From Flavobacterium sp. 9 (GTDB taxonomy: Bacteria; Bacteroidota; Bacteroidia; Flavobacteriales; Flavobacteriaceae): 64,000 nucleotides of DNA. A program made the translations under genes and the position numbers. The notes beneath the pieces are model-generated. The model saw nothing but the letters and a program-made list of their open reading frames with translations, ran no database searches and was not told the origin of the DNA. The stretch covers positions 5,580,001 through 5,644,000 of the forward strand of contig NZ_PEEU01000001.1 in NCBI RefSeq assembly GCF_002754195.1. Reading direction: 5' to 3'. Positions 8,794 to 16,713 of this stretch are shown here, one piece after another; within the stretch, counting starts at the first letter, position 1, and every line of letters starts with the position of its first letter.

Positions 8794-8859
8794 AATCTCG
8801 CAAAGTCGCAAAGGCGCCAAGTTTATGATCTCTTTGCGACTTCGCGACTTTGCGAGATT
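8794..8859. repeat. Dispersed inverted repeat (short form)
   Basis: AATCTCGCAAAGTCGC at 8794-8809 is repeated in perfect inverse at 8844-8859, enclosing a short spacer that itself contains CTTTGCGAC. The same arm sequence, extended to 33 bp, bounds the element at 35752-36018. It follows the DUF4249 gene but has no T run, so I read it as a dispersed repeat rather than a terminator. Confidence 0.65.
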
Positions 8860-8979
8860 CATTCGATACAGTATTAAAAACATACTTATATTTTGAATAG
8901 CTTACACAAAAAAGGTTTAATTGTACGTTGATTTGTAATTACATCTGGCATATAAATATTTATGTCAGATGTTTTTTAT

Positions 8980-9678
8980 TTACATAATTTCGAAATACTT
9001 ACTTGGAACAAAACCATCTTCATTTTTTTGAATTAATTCCATTTCTATTTTGTTTGAATTATATTTTTGACCTCTATAAATCCATCTGAAAATATTAGGA
9101 TATAGACTATTGTTTACAATATCTCGTTTATCTATAATTTTTTCTTCCTTCAAATCATAGACAAAACAAAGATTAGAAAATGCCTGAATAATTTGAATTT
9201 GCGTTGGATTGATAAAATACGCCCATTCGATGTCAATATCTTCAGTAAATTTTATTCTTTTCTTTTCTAAAGTTGCCAAATCGGTTACAACCAAACTCCT
9301 TTTATTGATTGTTAAATGAAGATCCGGATAAAAAAAACTTCCCACCAATGAATCCATAACCATAGATTTATCAACTCTGTGGTACGTATCTAAATTTGTT
9401 TTTTGATAAGTAGAAATGTTTATTAAAAAAGAACCAAGACTCCAAATAAATGCAAAATTTTTAGTTGGATGTTCAATTTCAACCTTTTCATCTATGGAAC
9501 ATTGAATTCTTTTTTCTCCAAAAATCTCCTGCGTTCGGTTAAAATCATCAATCAAAACAGCATAATAAAAAATTTCCAGACCACGATTAAGTTCTTCCCA
9601 ACCCAAATATTTCACTTGTACCCTGTTGTTTAGATTTTTGATTAAACTTAAACTTTCAATTTGTTTTACTTGTATCAT
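8980..9678 (-). CDS. Hypothetical protein, 232 residues
   Basis: I do not recognise this protein. It has no signal peptide or transmembrane segment and is rich in Asn, Ile, Lys and aromatic residues, suggesting a soluble cytoplasmic protein with mixed alpha/beta content. It is the last of three minus-strand genes (10935 to 8980) of similar character, 122 bp downstream of the previous one. Small, soluble, unrelated neighbouring proteins like these often turn out to be immunity or toxin-associated proteins in Bacteroidota. No toxin gene is visible beside them, so that is only a possibility. Confidence 0.7.
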   Translation of the reverse strand: MIQVKQIESLSLIKNLNNRVQVKYLGWEELNRGLEIFYYAVLIDDFNRTQEIFGEKRIQCSIDEKVEIEHPTKNFAFIWSLGSFLINISTYQKTNLDTYHRVDKSMVMDSLVGSFFYPDLHLTINKRSLVVTDLATLEKKRIKFTEDIDIEWAYFINPTQIQIIQAFSNLCFVYDLKEEKIIDKRDIVNNSLYPNIFRWIYRGQKYNSNKIEMELIQKNEDGFVPSKYFEIM

Positions 9679-9800
9679 TTATTTATGTCAGAAGGCTTTT
9701 GTGATTATAAAATTTATTTCTAAGAAGTTGATAATCTTAGTTTTGTGGATAGTTTTTAATTAAAGAATTTCTCCATAATGCCAGTAAACATAAGGAAAAT

Positions 9801-10322
9801 CTACATTTTTAACTTTGCAATTATCTCATCTGTTAATAAAGGATTTTCCCAAAAACCTAAAACGTACGTAATATTTTCGCCAAGCGAATCTTCCCCAGCA
9901 GATCTTGGTTGATATTCGAATTCCCATCGATTAAATTCGATTCTCAAATACTCTTTATCGTCTTCTTCAATGAAAATTATATCTGCAGAACTTGTATAAA
10001 GCGGATGAATTTTTAAAACACTGGTTAAATATCCTTCATACATATCATGTTCGACAATATCGAATTTATAGGTTTCCGAAAGAAAAAGAAATTCCTCTTT
10101 AGTAAAAGATTCATTTGAATAAGGATCCGGATTTGCCCGTAAAGTTTTTACAAAAAGCTTTCTATTTTTATTGGTTGTTATATCGCTATTTTCGCCAATA
10201 AGTCTAATTAACGGACGTTTTAATTCTTGTTTGACAGAAACGATTCCTTCCTCAACAATCTTTTCAGATCCATCGCCAAATCTTTCCGTTTGAATACAAT
10301 AAAATTGGTCTATTAGTTTCAT
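9801..10322 (-). CDS. Hypothetical protein, 173 residues
   Basis: I do not recognise this protein. It is acidic and soluble, with no signal peptide. The C-terminal half has alternating hydrophobic strands and a Trp-rich stretch (FNRWEFEYQPRS...YVLGFWENPLL). It lies 22 bp downstream of the 196-residue gene and is probably co-transcribed with it. An immunity-type or other accessory protein is possible, but the sequence gives no direct proof. Confidence 0.7.
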   Translation of the reverse strand: MKLIDQFYCIQTERFGDGSEKIVEEGIVSVKQELKRPLIRLIGENSDITTNKNRKLFVKTLRANPDPYSNESFTKEEFLFLSETYKFDIVEHDMYEGYLTSVLKIHPLYTSSADIIFIEEDDKEYLRIEFNRWEFEYQPRSAGEDSLGENITYVLGFWENPLLTDEIIAKLKM

Positions 10323-10344
10323 TTATAATTGGTTTATTGCTTTT

Positions 10345-10935
10345 TTATAAAGTTTCAAGAAAAGAATATTGCTTCATAATTTCATTGTATTTTAGAGAAG
10401 GAGTTAAACCTTCTAAAAGTAGTTTTTCCTTCATTATTACAATTTCCTGAAAAACTTTTAAATCATAAAAGTGTACAATATCTTCTATAAGTTCTCTTTC
10501 GTTGATGTAAAAACTATATTCTCCACGATGTTTGAAAAAGTCAAAAAGCAGTTTTTTTTCTTCAATCGTAAATTGCGGATTATTGAAAATATATTCAAAA
10601 GGATCAACACCAATAATTCCGTTTAATACTAAAATATCAGAGTAAGATCCAGAATTTATATCCTTAAAAGAATGTTTATTAAAATCTTCACGAGGAAACA
10701 TTTTCGTCATTAACAAAGTCCAGTCTTTTAGAAGGAAATCTTTCCATATATCTGGACAAGAAAGAATTAAAGATAAAATAAATCCTTTGTCATAGTTTTT
10801 AAAACAATAAACTAAGAGATCAATCTTTTCAGTGTTGGAAAATTTAGAAAATTCATTTTCAAAACTAACTTGAAATCCTTTCAGTAAAGGTTGTGATTTA
10901 TAAAGCCTATCTGCTAATAGTATTATTTTTTCCAT
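10345..10935 (-). CDS. Hypothetical protein, 196 residues
   Basis: I do not recognise this protein. It appears mostly alpha-helical, with many Leu, Phe, Lys and Glu and no signal peptide or membrane segment. It is the first gene of a three-gene minus-strand group. A run of small helical proteins without enzymatic motifs is consistent with immunity proteins of polymorphic toxin cassettes, but no toxin is adjacent. Confidence 0.7.
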   Translation of the reverse strand: MEKIILLADRLYKSQPLLKGFQVSFENEFSKFSNTEKIDLLVYCFKNYDKGFILSLILSCPDIWKDFLLKDWTLLMTKMFPREDFNKHSFKDINSGSYSDILVLNGIIGVDPFEYIFNNPQFTIEEKKLLFDFFKHRGEYSFYINERELIEDIVHFYDLKVFQEIVIMKEKLLLEGLTPSLKYNEIMKQYSFLETL

Positions 10936-11474
10936 TTAAGCACTTATAAATATAGTTTTAAGTTTTTTTTCTCCCAGATCATATCGGTTTTTATAGCCAA
11001 TATATGCAAACATATATATTTCTGATTACAAATTCTCAACAATAGTAAGACTTTAGAATTTTAGAGCGATTTAGAAACTTGGATTAGAAAAACAATGCAA
11101 TAATTAAAATAAGAAATAATTGGTGTAATTGAGGTTTTACGTAAGAAAAAGAATAATTTATTATTGATATTTGGCGAAAATTACAGCTAATTAGTATAAT
11201 TTATTGAGAATTCTGCAAGTAGGCTTTTAAGGAAAAAAGAACCATTTTGCCCTTATTTTATTAGCGTTTGCTCAAGAAAATAACGTTAACTCTTAGCTGG
11301 AAATGAGTTTTTTTAAGCAGTTAAATTTAATTTTTTTGGGTACAAAAAGGCTTACCACCTAACTATGGAATTTTGAAAAATAATACCAGTCCGTAATAAT
11401 TTGATCAGAAAATGGGAATCAGATTATCTCAAGGGCAAAAAATCTATTAATTATTTAAAACAAAAATTTATTAA
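10936..11474. other. Divergent intergenic region of 539 bp
   Basis: This is AT-rich sequence between the minus-strand hypothetical genes and the SDP-like operon. It must hold both promoters. I found no exact TAnnTTTG element at a sensible distance from either start, no hairpin terminator and no credible ORF. Confidence 0.5.
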
Positions 11475-12257
11475 ATGAAGAATTTCAGAAATCACGCAAG
11501 AAAAATCTCAGCAGTAATGGCGTTGAGTATTTTATTTGTAAGCTGTTCGACAAATGAAGATACTGCAGCAGCAGGATCTGCGCAACAAAGTGCTGTATCA
11601 AAACAGTATTCCGGTGAAGATCTTTTTAGAGGAATCTTTTTCTCTGAAGGAGTTGTAGCTTCAAAATTATCTAATTATGGAAAGTTTGAAGATGTAAAAG
11701 GCCAATTAAATGCAGAGCAGAAAAAAGAGCTTTTAACGCTGCAAAACGAATTAATTAGCTATATATCGAAAAATGATCCGACTTATTTTTCAAAATTTCA
11801 GAAATCGATGAACAGCGGTAATCCTGTTGTAATTCGTGCTGCAATCGCAGAATCGAAAGGCACTTTAAAGCAAGCAGTTTTAAAAATCACCAATGTTAAT
11901 TTGACCGATGTGGAGAAAAAAATTAATATGGAGAAAGCCAAAGGCGTGGTTGATTTAAATAAAATAAAGGATTTAAAAACGCAGCTTGGAAATAATCCTT
12001 ATAATTCTTCAAAAGAAGTTGCTGTTTTCCCAGTTTGGGCAGTTGCTGTAGTTGTTGCGGTAGTTGTAGCAGTTGCGGTATATGCTGATGTGGTATATTG
12101 GTCTGTAATTGAGCCAGTACCTTTAGATCCTGAAGATCCAATCATAGGACCAAGACCTATAGATCCAGAGCCAATATTTGTCCCTGAAGATCCGGGTCTT
12201 AGATTGGAAAAAGAGCAATTTGTTAATTCAATAATAGAATTAAATGCTATCCAATAA
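11475..12257 (+). CDS. sdpC: SdpC-like toxin precursor (SDP family), lipoprotein-type signal
   Basis: The 260-residue protein starts with a signal ending in a lipobox (FVSC, Cys24). Residues 45-56, YSGEDLFRGIFF, closely match the hallmark of Bacillus SdpC (FSGEDYFRGLLF, from memory). A helical middle follows, then an extremely hydrophobic Val/Ala segment at about 183-209 that corresponds in position to the mature 42-residue SDP toxin. Unlike Bacillus SDP, this segment has no Cys pair. The tail (212-245) is rich in Pro, Asp and Glu. SDP toxins collapse the proton motive force of sister cells. It overlaps the sdpA-like gene by 14 bp and is followed by SdpB, supporting the assignment. Confidence 0.78.
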   Translation: MKNFRNHARKISAVMALSILFVSCSTNEDTAAAGSAQQSAVSKQYSGEDLFRGIFFSEGVVASKLSNYGKFEDVKGQLNAEQKKELLTLQNELISYISKNDPTYFSKFQKSMNSGNPVVIRAAIAESKGTLKQAVLKITNVNLTDVEKKINMEKAKGVVDLNKIKDLKTQLGNNPYNSSKEVAVFPVWAVAVVVAVVVAVAVYADVVYWSVIEPVPLDPEDPIIGPRPIDPEPIFVPEDPGLRLEKEQFVNSIIELNAIQ

Positions 12258-12788
12258 AAAGAAAATCTTTATTCTTTTTAACCTTATTGGGTGGTTGTTT
12301 TTGGGCATTATCTTCTTTTATGGAGTAATGCCCGAAACTCCCATACATGTGGATAAAAATCTAAAGAAACAGATCACGATTATATTTCCTAACCGATGGA
12401 TTTTTTTTACCAAAGATCCCACGGAAGATTATCTCTATATTCTAAAAAAAACGCCTAAAGGATATGTTTTTCATGAGAATTTTCCAAACTCATCTGTATC
12501 AAACTATTTTGGAATATAAGCTATCAGAAGGCTTTAGGTCTTGAATATGGAATCATTGCCAATCAGATTGATGATAATTTATGGAGTGAAAACAATACCG
12601 GAAAAAGCTTATTTAATTTTGTAAATAAGGATAATATTAAAGTTTTGGAATTAAATAGAACAAAAGAAATGACAACATTAATTGGAGAATTTTTATTCAT
12701 TAAGATTGAGCCGGTTCCTTATTTGTGGAGAAATAAGATTCGTCCTTTTGAAATGCCTTCCAAATTTGTCAAAATTAAAATTAAGTAA
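12244..12788 (+). pseudogene. sdpA: SdpA-like maturation protein, interrupted by a frameshift
   Basis: The first frame (12244-12519, 91 residues) has one N-terminal membrane segment (FILFNLIGWLFLGIIFFYGV) and a domain with PNRWIFFTKDP. It stops at TAA 12517-12519. The remaining coding sequence continues in another frame to TAA 12786-12788, encoding SYQKALGLEYGII... and IEPVPYLWRNK. Removing two bases from the ATATA at about 12512-12516 joins NYFGI directly to SYQKALGLEYG, giving a ~181-residue product of SdpA-like shape. Bacillus SdpA with SdpB is needed to mature the SDP toxin, so the break would silence toxin production unless it is a sequencing error or phase-variable. Confidence 0.72.
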
Positions 12789-12790
12789 AC

Positions 12791-13696
12791 ATGAATAATT
12801 TTTTCTTAAATATCTATCATAAATCACAGGGAATTAATTATCATACAAATACATTAGGATTGGTAAGAAGCCTTCTTGCGTTTTCAACCTTGATTATATT
12901 ACTGGTAAATCCGGCGAGTCTTATTTTTCATACCGGACTTGGCGTTCCACAGATACCATACTGCAGCGATAGTTTCTTATCTAGAATTAACTTGTTTTGT
13001 GTTTTTTCAGAGCATCTGGTTTTCGGGCGAATTTTAGCCATAGTAATTTTACTGGCAACAATTTCCGGTTTTTTTCCAAAAATTACTGCACCATTGCATT
13101 GGTGGGTAACTTTTAGTGTCAATGCGGGTTTGGTAATCGTAGACGGAGGTTGTCAGGTAGCAGCAGTTTTAACCTTTATGATTATTCCGCTTGTGTTTAC
13201 AGATAATCGAACAAATCATTGGAGTATTTCTAAAAAGCATACAAATGAATACGCAAATATTACAGCTTATTTGGCTCTGCAAGCTTTAAAATTACAAGTT
13301 GCTTTTATTTACCTTGATTCGGCAATGTCTAAATTATCTGCACCTTGGTGGACGCAGGGAACGGCGCTGTATTATTTTATAAATGATCCAATTATTGGAG
13401 CCACTGGAATCAGACTTGAACTGTTTAATATGATTTTTAATTTTCCGGTTCTTTTAGTGTTTTTTACCTATTTTGTTATCCTGTTAGAATTTGCATTAGG
13501 ATTAAGTCCGTTGTATGCCAATAAAAAAAAGAAATCTATTCTTTTTAAACTCGGAATACTTTTTCATATATTGATTTTTCTTACATTTGGCATATTCACA
13601 TTTGTAGTAACCATGTTTGCAGCTCTAATTATTTTATTTCTGCCAATGGAAAATAATATCCGTCTTAATTTTAGAAAAAACGATGAACGAAAATAA
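12791..13696 (+). CDS. sdpB: SdpB-family multi-pass membrane protein
   Basis: The 301-residue integral membrane protein has about seven hydrophobic segments (for example LLAFSTLIILLVNP, LAIVILLATISGFF, ILIFLTFGIFTFVVTMFAALIIL). It shows the SdpB/HTTM-like pattern: an N-terminal YHTNTLGLVRSLLA, a central LQVAFIYLDSAMSKL, and W(W)TQGTALYYF. In Bacillus, SdpB together with SdpA processes or exports the SDP toxin. The gene starts 2 bp after the sdpA-like stop and overlaps the next gene by 14 bp, so the four genes form one tight operon in the order C-A-B-X rather than the Bacillus order A-B-C. Confidence 0.8.
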   Translation: MNNFFLNIYHKSQGINYHTNTLGLVRSLLAFSTLIILLVNPASLIFHTGLGVPQIPYCSDSFLSRINLFCVFSEHLVFGRILAIVILLATISGFFPKITAPLHWWVTFSVNAGLVIVDGGCQVAAVLTFMIIPLVFTDNRTNHWSISKKHTNEYANITAYLALQALKLQVAFIYLDSAMSKLSAPWWTQGTALYYFINDPIIGATGIRLELFNMIFNFPVLLVFFTYFVILLEFALGLSPLYANKKKKSILFKLGILFHILIFLTFGIFTFVVTMFAALIILFLPMENNIRLNFRKNDERK

Positions 13697-14147
13697 TATC
13701 CTTTACAAAAAAGTACAGTTTGCTTACTGGATTTTGGTGATCTTTTTAGTCGCAGGTTTAATGATTGGTTTGGTTGGTAAAAACGGTACATATTCAATTG
13801 CACCATTAATTATTCTGGTTATTGTCTTTTTCTTTTTTCATAAATTGACAATTGTAATAGATAATGATAAAATCGCCGCATATTTTGGATTTAATTTTTT
13901 CAGAAGAGAAATGACTTTTGAAGAAATAGATCCCGAAACCATTGAATCAGTTAAAATAAACTGGCTTACCGGAATTGGTATCAGAATCACAGGAAAAGGG
14001 ACTCTTTATAACGTAAAATACGGCAAAGCAATTCATATAAAATCAAAAAACAAATCTAAAACTTTCTATGTAGGAACAGACGATTTTGAAGAAATCAGAA
14101 AAATTTTGATAGAGCAAATTCAAAAAAATAAACAGGATAATTTATAA
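13683..14147 (+). CDS. Small membrane protein with PH-like domain; candidate SDP immunity protein
   Basis: The 154-residue protein has two adjacent transmembrane segments near residues 13-53 (YWILVIFLVAGLMIGLV and IAPLIILVIVFFFF). A soluble beta-rich domain follows, with VIDNDKIAAYFGFNFFRREMTFEEIDPETI and KTFYVGTDDFEEIRKIL, resembling small bacterial PH-like membrane proteins. It overlaps sdpB by 14 bp and ends the operon before a strong terminator. Toxin operons usually encode immunity, and nothing here resembles Bacillus SdpI, so this protein is the natural candidate. That is inference from position and topology only. Confidence 0.75.
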   Translation: MNENNILYKKVQFAYWILVIFLVAGLMIGLVGKNGTYSIAPLIILVIVFFFFHKLTIVIDNDKIAAYFGFNFFRREMTFEEIDPETIESVKINWLTGIGIRITGKGTLYNVKYGKAIHIKSKNKSKTFYVGTDDFEEIRKILIEQIQKNKQDNL

Positions 14148-14194
14148 AGTACCATTTAAATATTTTGGTATAGATTTCTTTAGTCCTATCACAT

Positions 14195-14235
14195 AAAAAA
14201 ACACTCAGTACAAATTTTGCACTGAGTGTTTTTTT
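14195..14235. terminator. Bidirectional terminator between the SDP-like operon and fabH
   Basis: AAAAAAACACTCAGT (14195-14209) pairs perfectly with ACTGAGTGTTTTTTT (14221-14235). The A and T runs make it work in both directions, serving the converging operon and fabH. Confidence 0.88.
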
Positions 14236-14266
14236 ATAAAACCTAAATATTAGACTTTAGTATAAA

Positions 14267-15250
14267 TTACCATTTGATGTACATACTTCCCCAAGAGAAT
14301 CCTGCACCAAAAGCAGTTACGATGATATTATCACCTTTTTTGAAATCATTTTTAAAATCCCAAAGACATAAAGGAATCGTCGCTGCGGTAGTATTTCCGT
14401 ATTTCTGAATGTTTATTTTAAACTTTTCAATACCAATACCAATATCCTCACTTACCGCCTGAATAATTCTCAGGTTTGCCTGATGTGGTATAACCCAGTC
14501 AACCATTTCAGGAGTTAAGGAAGCTTTTTCCATTAATTCCTTAGAAGTTCCACTCATGTTTTTTACAGCTTGTTTGAAAACAGTTCTTCCTTCTTGTTGT
14601 ACAAAATGCTGTTTGTTATGAATCGTTTCTTCAGAAGTCGAAAGTAGAGAACCTCCGGCACGAACCGTAAGATATTCAGCTCCTGTTCCGTCAGTTCTAA
14701 AAATGTTTTGTTGTATTCCTCGTCCTTCAGTATTTGGCTGTAAAAGTACTGCTCCGGCACCGTCACCAAAAAGAATACAGCTATTTCTGTCTTCATAATT
14801 AACGATAGAACTCATTTTGTCAGCGCCAATAACGATAACATTTTTATATCTGCCGCTTTCAACGAAACTTGCACCAACAGAAAGTGCGTACAAGAAACCG
14901 CTGCAAGCAGAGTTAAGGTCAAATCCCCAGGCATTTTTCAAGCCCGCTTTTTCGCATACCAAACTGGCTGCAGGAGTTAAAATACGATCTGGTGTAGAGG
15001 TTGCCAAAATAAGACAATCAATATCAAGCGGATCTATTGCGTAGTTTTCAATTAAATCTTTAACTGCAAAAGAAGCCATATCTGAGGTTGCCAAAGCAGG
15101 ATCATCAAGTATTCTTCTTTCTTTTATACCCGTGCGTGAAGTAATCCACTCATCTGAGGTATCTACCATTTTTTCTAAATCAGTATTGCTTAAAACCGTT
15201 TCCGGTACATATCCCCCAATAGCAATAATGGAAGCGTTAAGTGTATTCAT
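14267..15250 (-). CDS. fabH: 3-oxoacyl-[acyl-carrier-protein] synthase III (FabH)
   Basis: This 327-residue thiolase-fold enzyme condenses acetyl-CoA (or a branched acyl-CoA) with malonyl-ACP to start fatty acid synthesis in the cytoplasm. The catalytic triad is intact: Cys116 (NSACSGFLYAL), His256 (WVIPHQANLR) and Asn286 (KYGNTTAATIP). The ends MNTLNASIIAIGGYVPE and FGAGFSWGSMYIKW are typical. It stands alone; Flavobacteria often carry more than one FabH, so this could be the housekeeping or an additional copy. A candidate -7 element at 15505-15512 implies a leader of about 245 nt that includes an 8-bp stem-loop at 15294-15315. Confidence 0.95.
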   Translation of the reverse strand: MNTLNASIIAIGGYVPETVLSNTDLEKMVDTSDEWITSRTGIKERRILDDPALATSDMASFAVKDLIENYAIDPLDIDCLILATSTPDRILTPAASLVCEKAGLKNAWGFDLNSACSGFLYALSVGASFVESGRYKNVIVIGADKMSSIVNYEDRNSCILFGDGAGAVLLQPNTEGRGIQQNIFRTDGTGAEYLTVRAGGSLLSTSEETIHNKQHFVQQEGRTVFKQAVKNMSGTSKELMEKASLTPEMVDWVIPHQANLRIIQAVSEDIGIGIEKFKINIQKYGNTTAATIPLCLWDFKNDFKKGDNIIVTAFGAGFSWGSMYIKW

Positions 15251-15504
15251 TTATTTATTGTTTCTCTATTGTGTTTTTTTTTTATTTTGATTCCCTAAGC
15301 AGCATTTTGCTTAGGTGATTTCTCAAAGTCAGATAAAGAAACTGTGAAGTAAAGAGAAGTTTTTGTTTTTCTCTAATCAAAGTCATTCTTATAGTTATTT
15401 TTAATCAGGACAGTGAGAGGATTATTTCGAAGTAAAAATCAAAACGATTTTACCGGAAACAAAAAAAACTTTGACTTATAAAATGAGCCTTATTTTTTTG
15501 GTGC

Positions 15505-15512
15505 AAAGATAG
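15505..15512 (-). promoter_or_regulatory. Candidate -7 element for fabH
   Basis: On the minus strand it reads TATCTTTG, an exact TAnnTTTG match. An ATTG that could serve as -33 lies only 15 bp upstream, shorter than the usual spacing, so this is a moderate call. Confidence 0.45.
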
Positions 15513-15913
15513 AAATGTAGTAGGAGCAATCCTAAATTTATTTGTCTGTAGAGCTGCTTAACAGTATTAAAAAATTGTTAAACAAGCAAAATAATCGAAG
15601 TTCGGGATGTTTTGATCGACGTTTCAACTTTTATCCCTTATCCCGAAATCGATTTCTTAAAATGTTATTTTAACACTTTTGTTGTTTCAGAAAAAACTTA
15701 AAAGCAGTATTCGGAATTAATGAAATTACTAAAAAAACGTTTTTAGGAAAAGCATTTTTAAAGTTGAAAAGAATTATGGAATGTAAATTTTTTCAGCAAA
15801 GAAATTATTAATTATTGTTATTTCTACAAGTTTAGTAGAGTTTAAAGCCAGCGCAAAGAAGCAGAACCGGATTTCTTGTTTAACGTCAAATTAAATTTAT
15901 TGAATTATTTTAT

Positions 15914-15921
15914 TATGTTTG
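15914..15921 (+). promoter_or_regulatory. Candidate -7 element for the ECF sigma gene at 15953
   Basis: TATGTTTG matches TAnnTTTG exactly and lies 32 bp before the TTG start codon. No convincing -33 box precedes it. Confidence 0.4.
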
Positions 15922-15952
15922 CTCCAAATAGAATTATCCAAAAGAAAAGAAA

Positions 15953-16549
15953 TTGTTAAATCAAAGCTTAAACCAAGACACTATTCTCATAAATCGCCTG
16001 CGTAGCGGTGATGAGACAGCTTTGACAGAATTATACAATAGATTTTGGCAGGCATTATTTGTTTCTGCTTATAATGTTCTAAAAGACAAGGAATTGTGTG
16101 AGGATATTATTCAGGATATCTTCATGAATATATGGCACAATCGCGAAAAACTGGAGATAAATATTTCGCTAAAAGGCTATATGTATGCCTGTGCGCGATA
16201 TCAGGTCTTTAATCAATTCAAGAAAAATAAAGACAAAATTCATGTTGAACTTTTTCAGGAAATTGATAAACGTTTTCAGCATTCAACTCCCGAAACTTTG
16301 TTGATGCACGAAGAACTTGTGCATCAAATAAATGCAATAATTGAAACCCTTCCGGAGAAATGTCAGCAAGTTTATAAGCTGAGCAGAGAAGAACAATTAA
16401 CGCATAAGGAAATTGCTGAACGATTAAATATTTCTACAAAAACAGTCGAAAACCACATTACAAAAGCACTTCATGTTATCCGATTTTCTATGGGAAGCAC
16501 TGCAAGTGTGGCGATGGTTTTATGGCTTTCGAAAAATCTTTTCAAATAG
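15953..16549 (+). CDS. ECF-type RNA polymerase sigma factor
   Basis: This 198-residue sigma-70-family protein has region 2 near residues 20-90 (DETALTELYNRFWQAL and CEDIIQDIFMNIWHNRE) and region 4 near 130-185 (LPEKCQQVYKLSREEQLTHKEIAERLNISTKTVENHI). A short hydrophobic tail follows. The only fitting start is TTG 15953, after an AAAAGAAAAG purine run. It heads the large SusCD/protease locus and precedes fecR by 165 bp, so it most likely drives that locus in response to substrate sensed by the STN-bearing SusC. Confidence 0.9.
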   Translation: MLNQSLNQDTILINRLRSGDETALTELYNRFWQALFVSAYNVLKDKELCEDIIQDIFMNIWHNREKLEINISLKGYMYACARYQVFNQFKKNKDKIHVELFQEIDKRFQHSTPETLLMHEELVHQINAIIETLPEKCQQVYKLSREEQLTHKEIAERLNISTKTVENHITKALHVIRFSMGSTASVAMVLWLSKNLFK

Positions 16550-16653
16550 AAATGCATTATTCTGGATCATAGGATATTATTTGATTTTATAAGATAAAAC
16601 TTTTCCTATTTTTTAGATGAATTTCAAAAAAAAACAAAAAAAATCATATTTCG

Positions 16654-16690
16654 ACTAGGGGGTACAAGTCACTTTGTATACTTACTAGTA
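16654..16690 (+). promoter_or_regulatory. Candidate ECF-dependent promoter before fecR
   Basis: The segment carries ACTAGGGGGTACAAGTCACT followed by TTGTATACTTA, an unusually G-rich island in an A/T-rich gap 35 bp before fecR. I recall an AGGGGTA-type motif in front of fecR genes in Bacteroidota and read it as the autoregulatory ECF promoter. This is from memory and unproven. Confidence 0.35.
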
Positions 16691-16713
16691 TTATTCCCCG
16701 ATTAATATATTAA

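Larger units (their letters stand above)
15251..15952. other. Divergent intergenic region of 702 bp (fabH and sigma factor promoters)
   Basis: It holds a perfect 8-bp stem-loop (CCTAAGCA at 15294-15301 with TGCTTAGG at 15308-15315) in the probable fabH leader. It also holds candidate -7 elements for fabH and for the sigma factor gene, listed separately. I see no gene. Confidence 0.5.

Noticed and set aside
12500-12530. Programmed -1 ribosomal frameshift in the sdpA-like gene
   Set aside because: No XXXYYYZ slippery heptamer or downstream stem is evident, and a two-base TA slippage explains the frame change more simply.
15294-15315. Stem-loop upstream of fabH as a terminator
   Set aside because: No T run follows on either strand; it is more likely part of the fabH leader.
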